A stretch of 64,000 bases of DNA from Methylomarinum vadi (GTDB taxonomy: Bacteria; Pseudomonadota; Gammaproteobacteria; Methylococcales; Methylomonadaceae). This document shows positions 35,738 to 43,762 of the stretch, in pieces. The stretch lies in NCBI RefSeq assembly GCF_000733935.1, contig NZ_JPON01000001.1, positions 3,358,501 through 3,422,500 of the forward strand. The letters are read 5' to 3'. Both the position numbers and the translations under genes were made by a program. Below the pieces are notes generated by a model. The model did not search any database. It saw nothing but the letters and a program-made list of their open reading frames with translations, and was not told where the DNA came from. The first letter of the stretch is position 1. Every line of letters begins with the position of its first letter.

Positions 35738-38343
35738 GCGTGTCTCCTGATTAAACGGTGGACGGGGATGGTTTCCGTTTGGCCGGCGAAGACTTGCTCC
35801 GAGCGAGGGGCATCGGGAACCTGATAATCATCCGGCAAATGGATCGTTTCCCAGCCCTTGCTGCCGTACAAGTACATTTTCCGGTTGCCGGGGTGGCAAG
35901 AGACGAACCTGACCCAATCGTTATCGATCCATTCTCTTAGTTCGCCCAGCTTGGCCACGGCTTTATTCAATACCTCGGTGCTTTGTTCGACCACGATCAG
36001 CAAGCGGGCCGGTTCGTGTACTTCGATCATTTGCGACGGCAGGCCAGTGCGCAGATCGCCTTCGACGCCATTGGCGACGCCGAGCAGGCCGATGACGTTG
36101 TGGGGCAGCTTGGTGCCGGCCCCGTAGACCGAATTGTCGATGCGGGAAAACAAATACTCGAGATTGATGCCGCCGCAGACCGGGATCGCCGCCGACAGAA
36201 TCCGGACCAGAATGTCGCCGTGCGGGTCGGTTGCGGGTTCGTAGGAATGCAGAAAGGCGCGGCGGTCGAGAAACAAGTCCCGCGTCAACGACCTGCGCCC
36301 GATGACGCAATACAAATTGTTGGAATGGTTGTATTCCGGGCGCGGTTCGAAGATCGAGGAAGCGCGTTCCTTGACATGCTTGTGCGCTTTCTCCGCGGAC
36401 GCCGTTTGCGGACTCAATTCGAACCAGCGGCAGCGTTCGTAGGCATTGCGCTGCAAAGCCTTGTTCATGGTCACCTGAAAATTTTTCAAGTAGGTTTGCA
36501 GGCCCGGAACCGGTTGCTCTTCCAACAGATGCATGTCGAAATAGGTCACTTCGTCGCGGCTGGTATTGTGCAAGGCGGCCACGAAGCGGGTCGAGTCGGG
36601 AATCACGATGCCTTTTTCCCTCAGGATGGCGCGCACCGAATCATGGTTGGCCATCCAGGCAAAGGCGCGGGCATTGGGTGCGCCCGGTTTGCCGGCGCAA
36701 GCGCCGCAGTCATAGGCGGCCAGGTGCGGGTTGTTGACACTGCTGGAACCGTGCGCGACGACCACCACTAACGGCGCGAAATTTTGGGTCAACCCGATGT
36801 TGCGCAGTAATCCGCTCACCCGCTCCGCCATCTCTTCGAAGGAAAATCCCAGCAGATAACCGTCTTCGTTCGGTTCGTCGGATTCCCGCAAAAGATGCAG
36901 ATGGGAATGCGAGTCGACCTCGCTGAGCGTCTTGATGTTGGGCAGCTTGTTACTGGGGCGGAACACATTCCAGGCCATGCGCAGCGCATAACCCAGTCCC
37001 AAAGTTTGGGTATAAAGCCAACCGCGGAGCATGGAATGGGGCGTGAAATGCAGGTCGCTCAGATGATTGCCATGGTTCTTTTTGCCGTTTTCCGTCTGCT
37101 TATTCGTTTCCTTGATCAAATGCTTCGGCACGATGACATTGGGGCATTGCGCCACAGGGTAGGCATCGTCCAAGCCTTGATAGAGAAAATCGATGCCGAA
37201 AAAGCCGGCCGCGCCGAAAGTGTCGATGCCCGGATTGATTTCCTCCAGATAACGCCGCAACGAGCATTCGCGATCGTCGATGCAGAATAGCGCCTGAATG
37301 TCCGGCTGACTTTTCTCGCCGTTTTCGGGTTTTGGTTCGTCCTTCAAGGCCTGCAATAATTCGCTGTGCAGCGACCATTCCATCGCCTCATGCCAGACTT
37401 TCAGATGTTGCGGGATTTTCGGACGCAAGGCGCCATTTTTCAGTAACGGCACGTCATTCAACTGGGGCATGTCGCCGACGCGGGGAAAATGCAAGCCTTT
37501 CTTCTTCAGGATAAAGGCCAATTCCACGGCCAGTTCCAGCGCGATCATTTCCTTCAAGGATATTTCGCGCCGGGAAAGCAGCGCTTCCGGAGTTTGTTCG
37601 ATGATGCGGACCATGCCGGACCAACCGGGATGGGCCAGTTGCATTTCCAATACGTATTGTTGATAAAGCGTTGGGTCGCCGACGATTTTGTCCAAACAAC
37701 TATTGATGACGTCTTCGGCATTGTCGCTCAACAGTTCCCGTATACCCGGTTCATTCAGAGGATAGAGCGGCAATAAACTGTTTTGCGCCAGCCGCAACAC
37801 GCATTCCCAGAAGCGTTCGCCGTCCTTGGCCAGGCTCCAGCGGCTGATGCCTTGATCCAAAAAATTGCTCAGCAGGCGGAATACTACCGGGTGCGCCAAC
37901 GAATTCAGGTCGACTTCGAGCCGGTTGATCCAGGCATTGCGGATACCATGGTTGGCGAGCGAAAGCGGCGGATAATGACTGACATCGTCGTGGGCGAACA
38001 AACGTTCCCGCAATTGTCGTTGGGCTTCTTCCGCATAACCGGTATGTTGCAATGCCCAGTCGATCGCGAAGTCCTTGATACGGCCATTGCGATACATCGC
38101 TTGGTATTCCGCCAGCGGCAGATAGCTGCGGGCACCGAAAACCTTGGCCGCGACCGCGACGCCTTCGTGAAAGGGCAAATGCTGGACGGCATGCAAGGTA
38201 TTGTGGTGGATGAAATCCTTGATCGGCCCCTGGGTCGGCAGCCAATGGGCGATATGTTCGATCGCGCCGGCGATGTCGAATGCCGCGGAACGATTCCCAA
38301 TAGAAGAATGTTCCGTATTTTCCGGTTGTTCACGGTTGTTCAT
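35734..38343 (-). CDS. dabA: DabA, zinc subunit of the DAB inorganic-carbon pump (DUF2309)
   Basis: Large cytoplasmic-face protein of 869 residues of the DUF2309/UPF0753 family. The beta-carbonic-anhydrase-like zinc site is visible: Cys354 and Asp356 in FCIDDRECS, His531 in VVVVAHGSS and Cys546 in YDCGACAGK. The spacing matches the functionally tested sites of the Halothiobacillus protein (351/353/524/539). It works with DabB to trap inorganic carbon as bicarbonate. The ATG at 38343 has an AGGAGG site about 12 bp upstream. It is divergent from a SulP transporter, a possible second bicarbonate route. In a methanotroph it could serve carboxylation reactions in central metabolism. Confidence 0.93.
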   Translation of the reverse strand: MNNREQPENTEHSSIGNRSAAFDIAGAIEHIAHWLPTQGPIKDFIHHNTLHAVQHLPFHEGVAVAAKVFGARSYLPLAEYQAMYRNGRIKDFAIDWALQHTGYAEEAQRQLRERLFAHDDVSHYPPLSLANHGIRNAWINRLEVDLNSLAHPVVFRLLSNFLDQGISRWSLAKDGERFWECVLRLAQNSLLPLYPLNEPGIRELLSDNAEDVINSCLDKIVGDPTLYQQYVLEMQLAHPGWSGMVRIIEQTPEALLSRREISLKEMIALELAVELAFILKKKGLHFPRVGDMPQLNDVPLLKNGALRPKIPQHLKVWHEAMEWSLHSELLQALKDEPKPENGEKSQPDIQALFCIDDRECSLRRYLEEINPGIDTFGAAGFFGIDFLYQGLDDAYPVAQCPNVIVPKHLIKETNKQTENGKKNHGNHLSDLHFTPHSMLRGWLYTQTLGLGYALRMAWNVFRPSNKLPNIKTLSEVDSHSHLHLLRESDEPNEDGYLLGFSFEEMAERVSGLLRNIGLTQNFAPLVVVVAHGSSSVNNPHLAAYDCGACAGKPGAPNARAFAWMANHDSVRAILREKGIVIPDSTRFVAALHNTSRDEVTYFDMHLLEEQPVPGLQTYLKNFQVTMNKALQRNAYERCRWFELSPQTASAEKAHKHVKERASSIFEPRPEYNHSNNLYCVIGRRSLTRDLFLDRRAFLHSYEPATDPHGDILVRILSAAIPVCGGINLEYLFSRIDNSVYGAGTKLPHNVIGLLGVANGVEGDLRTGLPSQMIEVHEPARLLIVVEQSTEVLNKAVAKLGELREWIDNDWVRFVSCHPGNRKMYLYGSKGWETIHLPDDYQVPDAPRSEQVFAGQTETIPVHRLIRRHA

Positions 38344-38691
38344 GACTTGTTAAACCTCCTTAATAGATAAAGCATGGTTTTAACGCTGGTGCGCAAACAT
38401 CGCTGCTTAACCCTGCTTGCAAAATGTTTGGCGGTAAAACTTGCTAAGGTTATCCAGCCAAACTTCTCGGCTTTGATCGGATTCAGTCGATCACCGGCCG
38501 GGTTACTCGAAAGGGTTAATACAGGAACCGTGCCAGCTAAGGCTGACAGTGACAAAGGAGGCCTGCAAGCGGCGGATTATCAGGGATTATGTGGAATTTG
38601 ACAGGCGGCGGGCGGGTTTTTTAGGGTGGTGAAAATTTCGTGGTTATGGTTCATTTCAACCAATTTGTTTGGGTGTTATTCCCCTTTGCGG
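38344..38691. other. Divergent intergenic region dabA / sulP
   Basis: About 350 bp without a supported gene. Short open frames on both strands lack ribosome sites and family features. It must hold the dabA promoter on the minus strand. Transcription on the plus strand is suggested by the terminator hairpin that ends at 38732, so a small RNA or long leader may start here. Confidence 0.5.
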
Positions 38692-38732
38692 ACCTGGCTT
38701 TAGCCGGTGGAGCCGGCTAAAGCCAGGTTTTT
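38692..38732 (+). terminator. Strong intrinsic terminator hairpin upstream of sulP
   Basis: A perfect 16-bp stem, ACCTGGCTTTAGCCGG (38692-38707) with CCGGCTAAAGCCAGGT (38713-38728), has a 5-nt loop and runs directly into TTTTT. It reads as a textbook terminator on the plus strand, but there is no plus-strand gene upstream of it between dabA and sulP. Confidence 0.75.
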
Positions 38733-38758
38733 CGGGGTGTCCGGACATGAGATGAGTT

Positions 38759-38773
38759 TGGCACGGTTATCGC
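38759..38773 (+). promoter_or_regulatory. Sigma54-like promoter of sulP
   Basis: TGGCAC (38759-38764), 5 bp, then TCGC (38770-38773). The -24 GG and -12 GC have the required 10-bp spacing, with one mismatch to TGGCAC-N5-TTGC. The sulP start codon lies 37 bp further on. This would allow RpoN-dependent control downstream of the terminator hairpin. Confidence 0.5.
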
Positions 38774-38810
38774 AATAGGCTGGTTTTCCAATCAACATGA
38801 GGATGACCTT

Positions 38811-40454
38811 ATGAATGACTCGATAACTAGCTTGCCTAAAACAGGCATTCGCGGACTGGCCGAGAACTGGCGTAGCGACCTGCTATCCGGCTTTTTGGTG
38901 TTTTTAATCGCCTTGCCGCTGTGTCTGGGGATCGCGATGGCTTCGGGCTTCCCGCCCATGGCGGGTATCATCACCGCGATCGTCGGCGGACTCGTGGTGT
39001 CCCGGATCAGCGGTTCTTACGTGACTATCAACGGCCCGGCCGCCGGTCTGATCGTCGTGATCCTCGATGCGGTACAAACCCTGGGCCAGGGCGATGCGAT
39101 GGCCGGTTACCGTTATACCTTGGCGGCGATCGTCGTCGCCAGTATCCTGCAAGTGCTGTTGGGCGTTTTCAGGGCCGGCAAGCTGAGCGCGTTTTTTCCG
39201 ACCTCGGTGGTGCACGGCATGTTGGCCGCGATCGGTATTATCATCATGGTCAAACAGGTCCATACGTTATTGGGGGTGAAGCCGGAAGCCTCCTCCTTGT
39301 TCGGCGCCATCGGCGAGATTCCCCATTCGGTGCTTTACATGAATCCGGAAGTCGCCTTGATCGGCCTGCTGGGTTTGATATTGATGGTCATTTGGGCGTT
39401 TATGAAAAACCCGTGGCTGAAAATGATTCCGGCGCCGATTCTGGTCGTCGCCATGGGGTTTGCCTTGGGCCAGTATTTCGATCTGGACCATGTGCATCAA
39501 TATTTGATTCCGACCGCCAGCGAGATTCTGCCGCAGCATCAATATACCGTGGGGCCTAATTTTCTGGTGGCGGTTCCGGAAAATTTTCTGGCCGGATTTT
39601 ACTTTCCCGATTTCTCCAAAATTGGCAGTTATGAATTCTGGATCGCAGTCGTTTCCATTTGCCTGGTCGGCAGCCTGGAAAGTTTGCTGAGCGCGGCCGC
39701 GGTGGATAAGCTGGACCCGCATAAACGCAGTTCCGATTTGAATAGGGATATCACCGCCGTCGGTATCGGTAACACGGTTTGCGGTTTGATCGGGGGCTTG
39801 CCGATGATCGCGGAGATTGTGCGTAGTTCGGCGAATATCAACAACGGCGCGAAAACCGCTTGGGCCAACTTTTTTCACGGCGCATTTCTGTTAATCTTCG
39901 TGGCGCTGTTCCCGAAACTGATCCACGAAATTCCATTGGCATCGTTGGCGGCCTTGTTGGTCTATACCGGTTTTCGCCTGGCTTCGCCCAAGGAATTCGC
40001 CAAAACCCTGGCCGTCGGTTGGGACAGTTTCGCCGTGTTCGTCATTACCATCGTCAGCGTGTTGGCGACCGATTTGCTGATCGGCGTCGCCATCGGTATC
40101 GTCGTGGAGTTTTTCTTCCATGTGACGCGCGGTTTGAAATGGCACAACGTTTTTTCAATGGCCTATCATGTGCGTCAAACCGATGAAGATACTTACCACA
40201 TCGCGGTTAGCGGTTCGGCGGTATTTTCCAATATCATCAGTTTGAAAACCATGGTTTCCACTTTGCCGGAACAAAAAATCATCTATTTCGATCTGAGCGA
40301 TTCGGACCTGATCGATCATACCGTGATGGAATTCATCCACCACTTTGCCGAGGATTATCAGCATGCCGGCGGTGTTTGTAGAATCATGGGATTGGATAAG
40401 CACCGCGCGTATTCCGCTCATCCTTTGGCGGCACGGCGCAAACATGCGACTTGA
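38811..40454 (+). CDS. SulP-family inorganic anion transporter beside dabAB
   Basis: Inner-membrane transporter of 547 residues. It opens with the SulP pattern DLLSGFLVFLIALPLCLGIA, has an SYVTINGPAAGLIVVILDAV segment, about 11-12 membrane helices, and a C-terminal STAS domain (about 450-535, with IIYFDLSDSDLIDHTVMEF). Unlike some marine relatives it has no fused carbonic anhydrase domain. It is divergent from dabAB, so bicarbonate is a reasonable substrate, but sulfate or other anions are not excluded. GAGGA lies before the ATG at 38811. It belongs to a different SulP subgroup from the MarR-linked transporter at 6773. Confidence 0.92.
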   Translation: MNDSITSLPKTGIRGLAENWRSDLLSGFLVFLIALPLCLGIAMASGFPPMAGIITAIVGGLVVSRISGSYVTINGPAAGLIVVILDAVQTLGQGDAMAGYRYTLAAIVVASILQVLLGVFRAGKLSAFFPTSVVHGMLAAIGIIIMVKQVHTLLGVKPEASSLFGAIGEIPHSVLYMNPEVALIGLLGLILMVIWAFMKNPWLKMIPAPILVVAMGFALGQYFDLDHVHQYLIPTASEILPQHQYTVGPNFLVAVPENFLAGFYFPDFSKIGSYEFWIAVVSICLVGSLESLLSAAAVDKLDPHKRSSDLNRDITAVGIGNTVCGLIGGLPMIAEIVRSSANINNGAKTAWANFFHGAFLLIFVALFPKLIHEIPLASLAALLVYTGFRLASPKEFAKTLAVGWDSFAVFVITIVSVLATDLLIGVAIGIVVEFFFHVTRGLKWHNVFSMAYHVRQTDEDTYHIAVSGSAVFSNIISLKTMVSTLPEQKIIYFDLSDSDLIDHTVMEFIHHFAEDYQHAGGVCRIMGLDKHRAYSAHPLAARRKHAT

Positions 40455-41002
40455 TTCGTTGTCGGATGCCTCCATTTGCAGTGTGGATGCGGGGCCGGTT
40501 TAAAAACTTTACCATCTTGGTCATTACTGCCTTCGGTAGCATTGGAAGCCAATGCACCGGAGGCACGATAACGTCTGGAATACTGGCTGAATGGATCTCG
40601 AACAAAGCTCTCCGAGCAATGATTTATGAACATATCCATCTTTTGCACGATTAAACGGAAACGACTATTCAGTATAAGAATGCTTTTCTATCAGTTACTT
40701 GCTCCAGAAGACGCCGTTCACCCAGCACCTAAATAAACGAAGATGATTTGTCGCAGCCATTAGCCTATGGAATTTAGGTGCTGGGTAAATATATCCCTAT
40801 AGGCTTGGATGCGACCTCCTTGTCGCATACGCTTCTTCCGCAAGTAACTGATAGTAAAGGACTTATTTTCTTGATATCAAGCTGAATAGTTACAAACGAA
40901 AGTCCTAAAGAGGACGACTGCAACAATTTATTGCACTTTTCCGGCGATAATGTCAGATTAAGTCCCGGTTCCGCAAAATATCGTTCGCCAATCGGAGTTG
41001 CC
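40455..41002. other. Gene-free region with nested palindromes
   Basis: About 550 bp between sulP and yceI. The left 220 bp has short open frames on both strands that I do not support. The right part is mostly the nested-palindrome repeat 40680-40893. The yceI promoter should lie between 40893 and 41003, but no clear boxes were found. Confidence 0.6.
40680..40893. repeat. Nested-palindrome repeat, copy A
   Basis: Outer arms CTATCAGTTACTTGC (40688-40702) and GCAAGTAACTGATAG (40840-40854) form a perfect 15-bp inverted repeat. Inner arms ACCCAGCACCTAAAT (40720-40734) and ATTTAGGTGCTGGGT (40772-40786) form a second perfect 15-bp pair. A further related CTGAATAGTTAC lies at 40882-40893. A diverged copy is at 11016-11195. 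There is no coding capacity; this fits a non-autonomous mobile element or REP/BIME-like structure. Confidence 0.7.
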
Positions 41003-41569
41003 ATGAAAAAAATCCTTTTCTCCTTGCTGTCGGGCTGGCTATTTGCCGTTTCCGCGCAAGCCGCCGATACTTACACCATCGATTCCCGCCATACCTTTCC
41101 CGGTTTCGAAATCAGTCATCTGGGGTTTTCGGTGCAACGGGGCCGCTTTAACAGCACCCGCGGCAAGGTCACGTTGGACCCCGACGCCGGCAAGGGTAGC
41201 CTCGATATCGCCGTCGACGCGGCCTCCATCGATACCGGTTTGAAAGACCTTGAAGAGCATCTGCGCGCCGAGGACTTTTTCGATGTTGCCCGCTATCCCA
41301 GGCTGGTTTTTAAATCGAACCAGCTCCATTTCCGAAACAAGAAACTGGTGGCCGTCAACGGCCAATTAACTATGCATGGCGTCACCAAGCCGGTGGAATT
41401 GAAGGTGGATCATTTTCATTGCGGCATCAATCCGATCGCGTTAAAAAGCGTCTGTGGCGCCAATGCCTTCGGCACGATCAAACGTTCCGATTTCGGTATC
41501 GATAAATATGTGCCGATGCTGGCCGACGAGGTCAAATTGGTCATTCAGGTCGAAGCGGTCAAGGATTGA
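41003..41569 (+). CDS. YceI-family periplasmic protein
   Basis: Exported protein of 188 residues with a signal peptide (about 1-21, ending AQAAD). The body has the YceI lipocalin-like pattern: YTIDSRHTFPGFEISHLGFS, LDIAVDAASIDTGLKDLEEH, LRAEDFFDVARYPRLVFKS and NGQLTMHGVTKPVELKV. Family members bind polyisoprenoid chains such as ubiquinone precursors in a barrel. The ATG at 41003 with GGAG ahead is chosen over an upstream start at 40931 that would hide the signal peptide. It stands 42 bp before the QEGLA-motif gene; a shared transcript is possible, but a functional tie is not known. Confidence 0.9.
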   Translation: MKKILFSLLSGWLFAVSAQAADTYTIDSRHTFPGFEISHLGFSVQRGRFNSTRGKVTLDPDAGKGSLDIAVDAASIDTGLKDLEEHLRAEDFFDVARYPRLVFKSNQLHFRNKKLVAVNGQLTMHGVTKPVELKVDHFHCGINPIALKSVCGANAFGTIKRSDFGIDKYVPMLADEVKLVIQVEAVKD

Positions 41570-41611
41570 GTGTAATTCAGGATTTAGTCATTTTTCATTT
41601 AGGTGCTGCTC

Positions 41612-42943
41612 GTGGCGCAATCCAATTACCGTGAACGACTGCTGGCGTTGTCGAATCGTCTGGTCGAAATTCAAAAACCCATACAGATTCTGGATAGCAT
41701 CAAATGGCCGCATGCGTTCAGGGAGCATTTTTTCGACAATAATGCCGGCGTGCTGCCGCCGGCCGATTTGGCATTTTATCAACGGCAGCTGCCCGCTTTC
41801 GATTTGCCGGCAACCCGGCAGGCATTGGCGGAACTGAACCGGGATATCGTTCGCCAACTCGGCAAGAACGATGCGTTGGGAGCGATTCTGCAGGATACTA
41901 CCCTGCAGTACATGAACGTGGTCGATTTGTTGCACAGCCGCGGCACCCCGGCTTTTTTAACCCATAGCCAGGCCTTGTACGGTTCCGCCAGGGACCACCT
42001 GCGCGGCGACAACAAAAGCCTGTTGGAGTTGGGGGAGCGTTTATGCGCGATTTTTTCGCTGCCGGCGGCAAAGCATCTTAACAAGGTGCATCCGAAAATT
42101 TTCAGCGCCGAACAGGCCGTCGAGCGCTTGTCGCGGCGGTTGGGGCAGTATTTCGATCCCGGCGCGTTGAGCGTGATCCAGGACGACGGGATCGTTTCCG
42201 ATGCCTCGGCCGGCGGCGACAAGATCAAGATTAATAACAGGGCCTTGTTTTCGGAATTGGACTTGCAGGTGTTGGAAGTGCACGAAGGTTGGGTGCATGT
42301 CGGCACCACCCTGAATGGCCGCGAGCAACCCTGGGCCACTTGGCTGAGTGTCGGCTCGCCGAGGATTACCTCGACCCAAGAGGGCTTGGCGGTATTGATC
42401 GAGACGCTTACCTTCAGTTCCTTCCCGAACCGGGCCAAACGCATCAGCGACCGGGTCATCGCCATCGACCTGGCCGAGCAGGGCGCCGATTTCATCGAGG
42501 TCTACCGTCATTTCGTCGAACGCGACATCAGTCCGCATGACAGTTACACTATCGCCCAGCGCGTTTTTCGCGGCGGCATGGTCGAAGGCGGGGCCTGTCT
42601 CACCAAGGATTTGTCTTATGTCAGGGGCTTCATCGAACTGGTCAACTTCATTCGCAGCACGACCCTGGAAGGGGTGCCGGAAATGCTGCCGATGCTGTTC
42701 GTCGGCAAGGTGACCTTGGAGGATGTGCCGGTGTTGTATGAGCATTCGCTGGACGGCCTGATCGCTTCGCCTAAATATTTGCCGCCGATGTTCCAGGACT
42801 TGAACGGACTGTATGTCTGGTTCGGTTTTTCGTCCGGCATCGCCCAGATCGATATCGAAAACGTGCAAGAACATTATCGCCGGCTTTTTCTGCGCTTGTC
42901 GCCGTCGCCCGAGATGCCGGCGGAGGACTGCGAGTACGAATAG
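41612..42943 (+). CDS. QEGLA-motif (DUF1704/MATCAP-like) protein
   Basis: Protein of 443 residues of the group annotated as flavohemoglobin expression-modulating QEGLA motif protein (TIGR02421). The defining segments are EVHEGWVHVGTTLNG, a zinc-peptidase-like HExxH variant, and STQEGLAVLIE, which supplies the second ligand region. The family shares its fold with eukaryotic tyrosine/phenylalanine carboxypeptidases (MATCAP), so a metallocarboxypeptidase activity is plausible but unproven in bacteria. The GTG at 41612, about 7 bp after TAGGTG, is preferred to the GTG at 41603. A bidirectional terminator follows. Confidence 0.87.
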   Translation: MAQSNYRERLLALSNRLVEIQKPIQILDSIKWPHAFREHFFDNNAGVLPPADLAFYQRQLPAFDLPATRQALAELNRDIVRQLGKNDALGAILQDTTLQYMNVVDLLHSRGTPAFLTHSQALYGSARDHLRGDNKSLLELGERLCAIFSLPAAKHLNKVHPKIFSAEQAVERLSRRLGQYFDPGALSVIQDDGIVSDASAGGDKIKINNRALFSELDLQVLEVHEGWVHVGTTLNGREQPWATWLSVGSPRITSTQEGLAVLIETLTFSSFPNRAKRISDRVIAIDLAEQGADFIEVYRHFVERDISPHDSYTIAQRVFRGGMVEGGACLTKDLSYVRGFIELVNFIRSTTLEGVPEMLPMLFVGKVTLEDVPVLYEHSLDGLIASPKYLPPMFQDLNGLYVWFGFSSGIAQIDIENVQEHYRRLFLRLSPSPEMPAEDCEYE

Positions 42944-42967
42944 AAAGGATATCAGCCTAGCCATAAA

Positions 42968-42990
42968 AAAGCCCCGCGAGGCGGGGCTTT
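42968..42990. terminator. Bidirectional terminator between convergent genes
   Basis: AAAGCCCCGC (42968-42977) pairs with GCGGGGCTTT (42981-42990) over a 3-nt loop, with A-rich left and T-rich right flanks. It serves both the QEGLA gene (plus) and the FKBP gene (minus). Confidence 0.9.
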
Positions 42991-43024
42991 AAGACTGATT
43001 ACGGAACGGTTAAGGCCGCCCGAG

Positions 43025-43504
43025 TTATTGAACCTTGATCAGTTCAACATCGAAAATCAGTGCGGAATTCGGGCCGATCACTCTGCCGGCGCCGCGTTCG
43101 CCGTAGGCTAATTGCGCAGGGATGAAAAAACGGTATTTGGCCCCTTCTTTCATCAATTGCAAGCCTTCGGTCCAGCCGGCGATCACCCGGTTCAACGGAA
43201 ATGTGGCCGGCGCACCGCGATCGTAGGAACTGTCGAATACCTTGCCGTCGATCGTGGTGCCCTTGTAATGCACGGTGACATTGTCGGTGGCGGAAGGCGA
43301 AGCGCCGTTGCCTTGTTCGATGACTTCATATTGCAGGCCGCTGTCGGTCGTGACGATATTGTCCTTTTTGCCGTTTTCGGCCAAAAAGGCTTCGCCGGCG
43401 GCTTTGTTTTCTGCAGGTGAAGTGGCATTGGCGATCGAGAACATGGTAAATCCTATGATAAAAGCGGTTAAAACAGCGATAACGCGGTGTGTTTGATTTT
43501 TCAC
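43025..43504 (-). CDS. FKBP-type peptidyl-prolyl cis-trans isomerase, periplasmic
   Basis: Protein-folding catalyst of 159 residues. The signal peptide covers about 1-27 (ending ANA), a short helical spacer follows (KAAGEAFLAENGKKDNI), then a single FKBP domain (about 52-159) with VTVHYKGTTIDGKVFDSSYD, FPLNRVIAGWTEGLQLM and AYGERGAGRVIGPNSALIFD, which keep the usual active-site aromatics. It resembles FkpA/FklB-type proteins but has a short N-terminal dimerisation part. It converges on the QEGLA gene through a shared terminator. Confidence 0.93.
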   Translation of the reverse strand: MKNQTHRVIAVLTAFIIGFTMFSIANATSPAENKAAGEAFLAENGKKDNIVTTDSGLQYEVIEQGNGASPSATDNVTVHYKGTTIDGKVFDSSYDRGAPATFPLNRVIAGWTEGLQLMKEGAKYRFFIPAQLAYGERGAGRVIGPNSALIFDVELIKVQ

Positions 43505-43558
43505 TCATTCTCCCCCTTGTTATGGTTCAAGCCGATAAGTTTACCAAAAAAACGGCCT

Positions 43559-43705
43559 ATGCTGACTATTTCCATTTGCGCTTTTTGCGTGGCGTTGGCT
43601 TATCCGGCCTGTTACGTGACTATGTTTGCCGCCAAGCTCTGGAGGGACGAAAACATCGTGCCCTCCCTGGCGGGTAATGAATTAATTAGTCGCCAGGAAG
43701 ACTAA
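43559..43705 (+). CDS. Possible small membrane protein
   Basis: A 48-residue open frame between the fkp and mscK-like genes. From the ATG at 43559 it encodes one hydrophobic helix (ICAFCVALAYPACYVTMFAA) followed by a polar tail. No convincing ribosome site is visible, and I do not recognise the family. It could be spurious; it is listed because the hydrophobic-then-charged layout is typical of small inner-membrane proteins. Confidence 0.25.
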   Translation: MLTISICAFCVALAYPACYVTMFAAKLWRDENIVPSLAGNELISRQED

Positions 43706-43762
43706 ACAAGCAATTTCGGCTATTCTGCCATTTTTATTTAATCACGATCACAAACCATTGCG

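Noticed and set aside
38480-38580. Possible cobalamin-type riboswitch before sulP
   Set aside because: Some short blocks look similar, but the conserved GCCACTG box and core layout could not be found.
38374-38601. A 75-codon open frame between dabA and sulP
   Set aside because: No ribosome site or recognisable features, and an equally long frame exists on the opposite strand. A non-coding transcript explains the downstream terminator better.
40451-40654. Short open frames on both strands after sulP
   Set aside because: They overlap each other, lack ribosome sites and show no family features.
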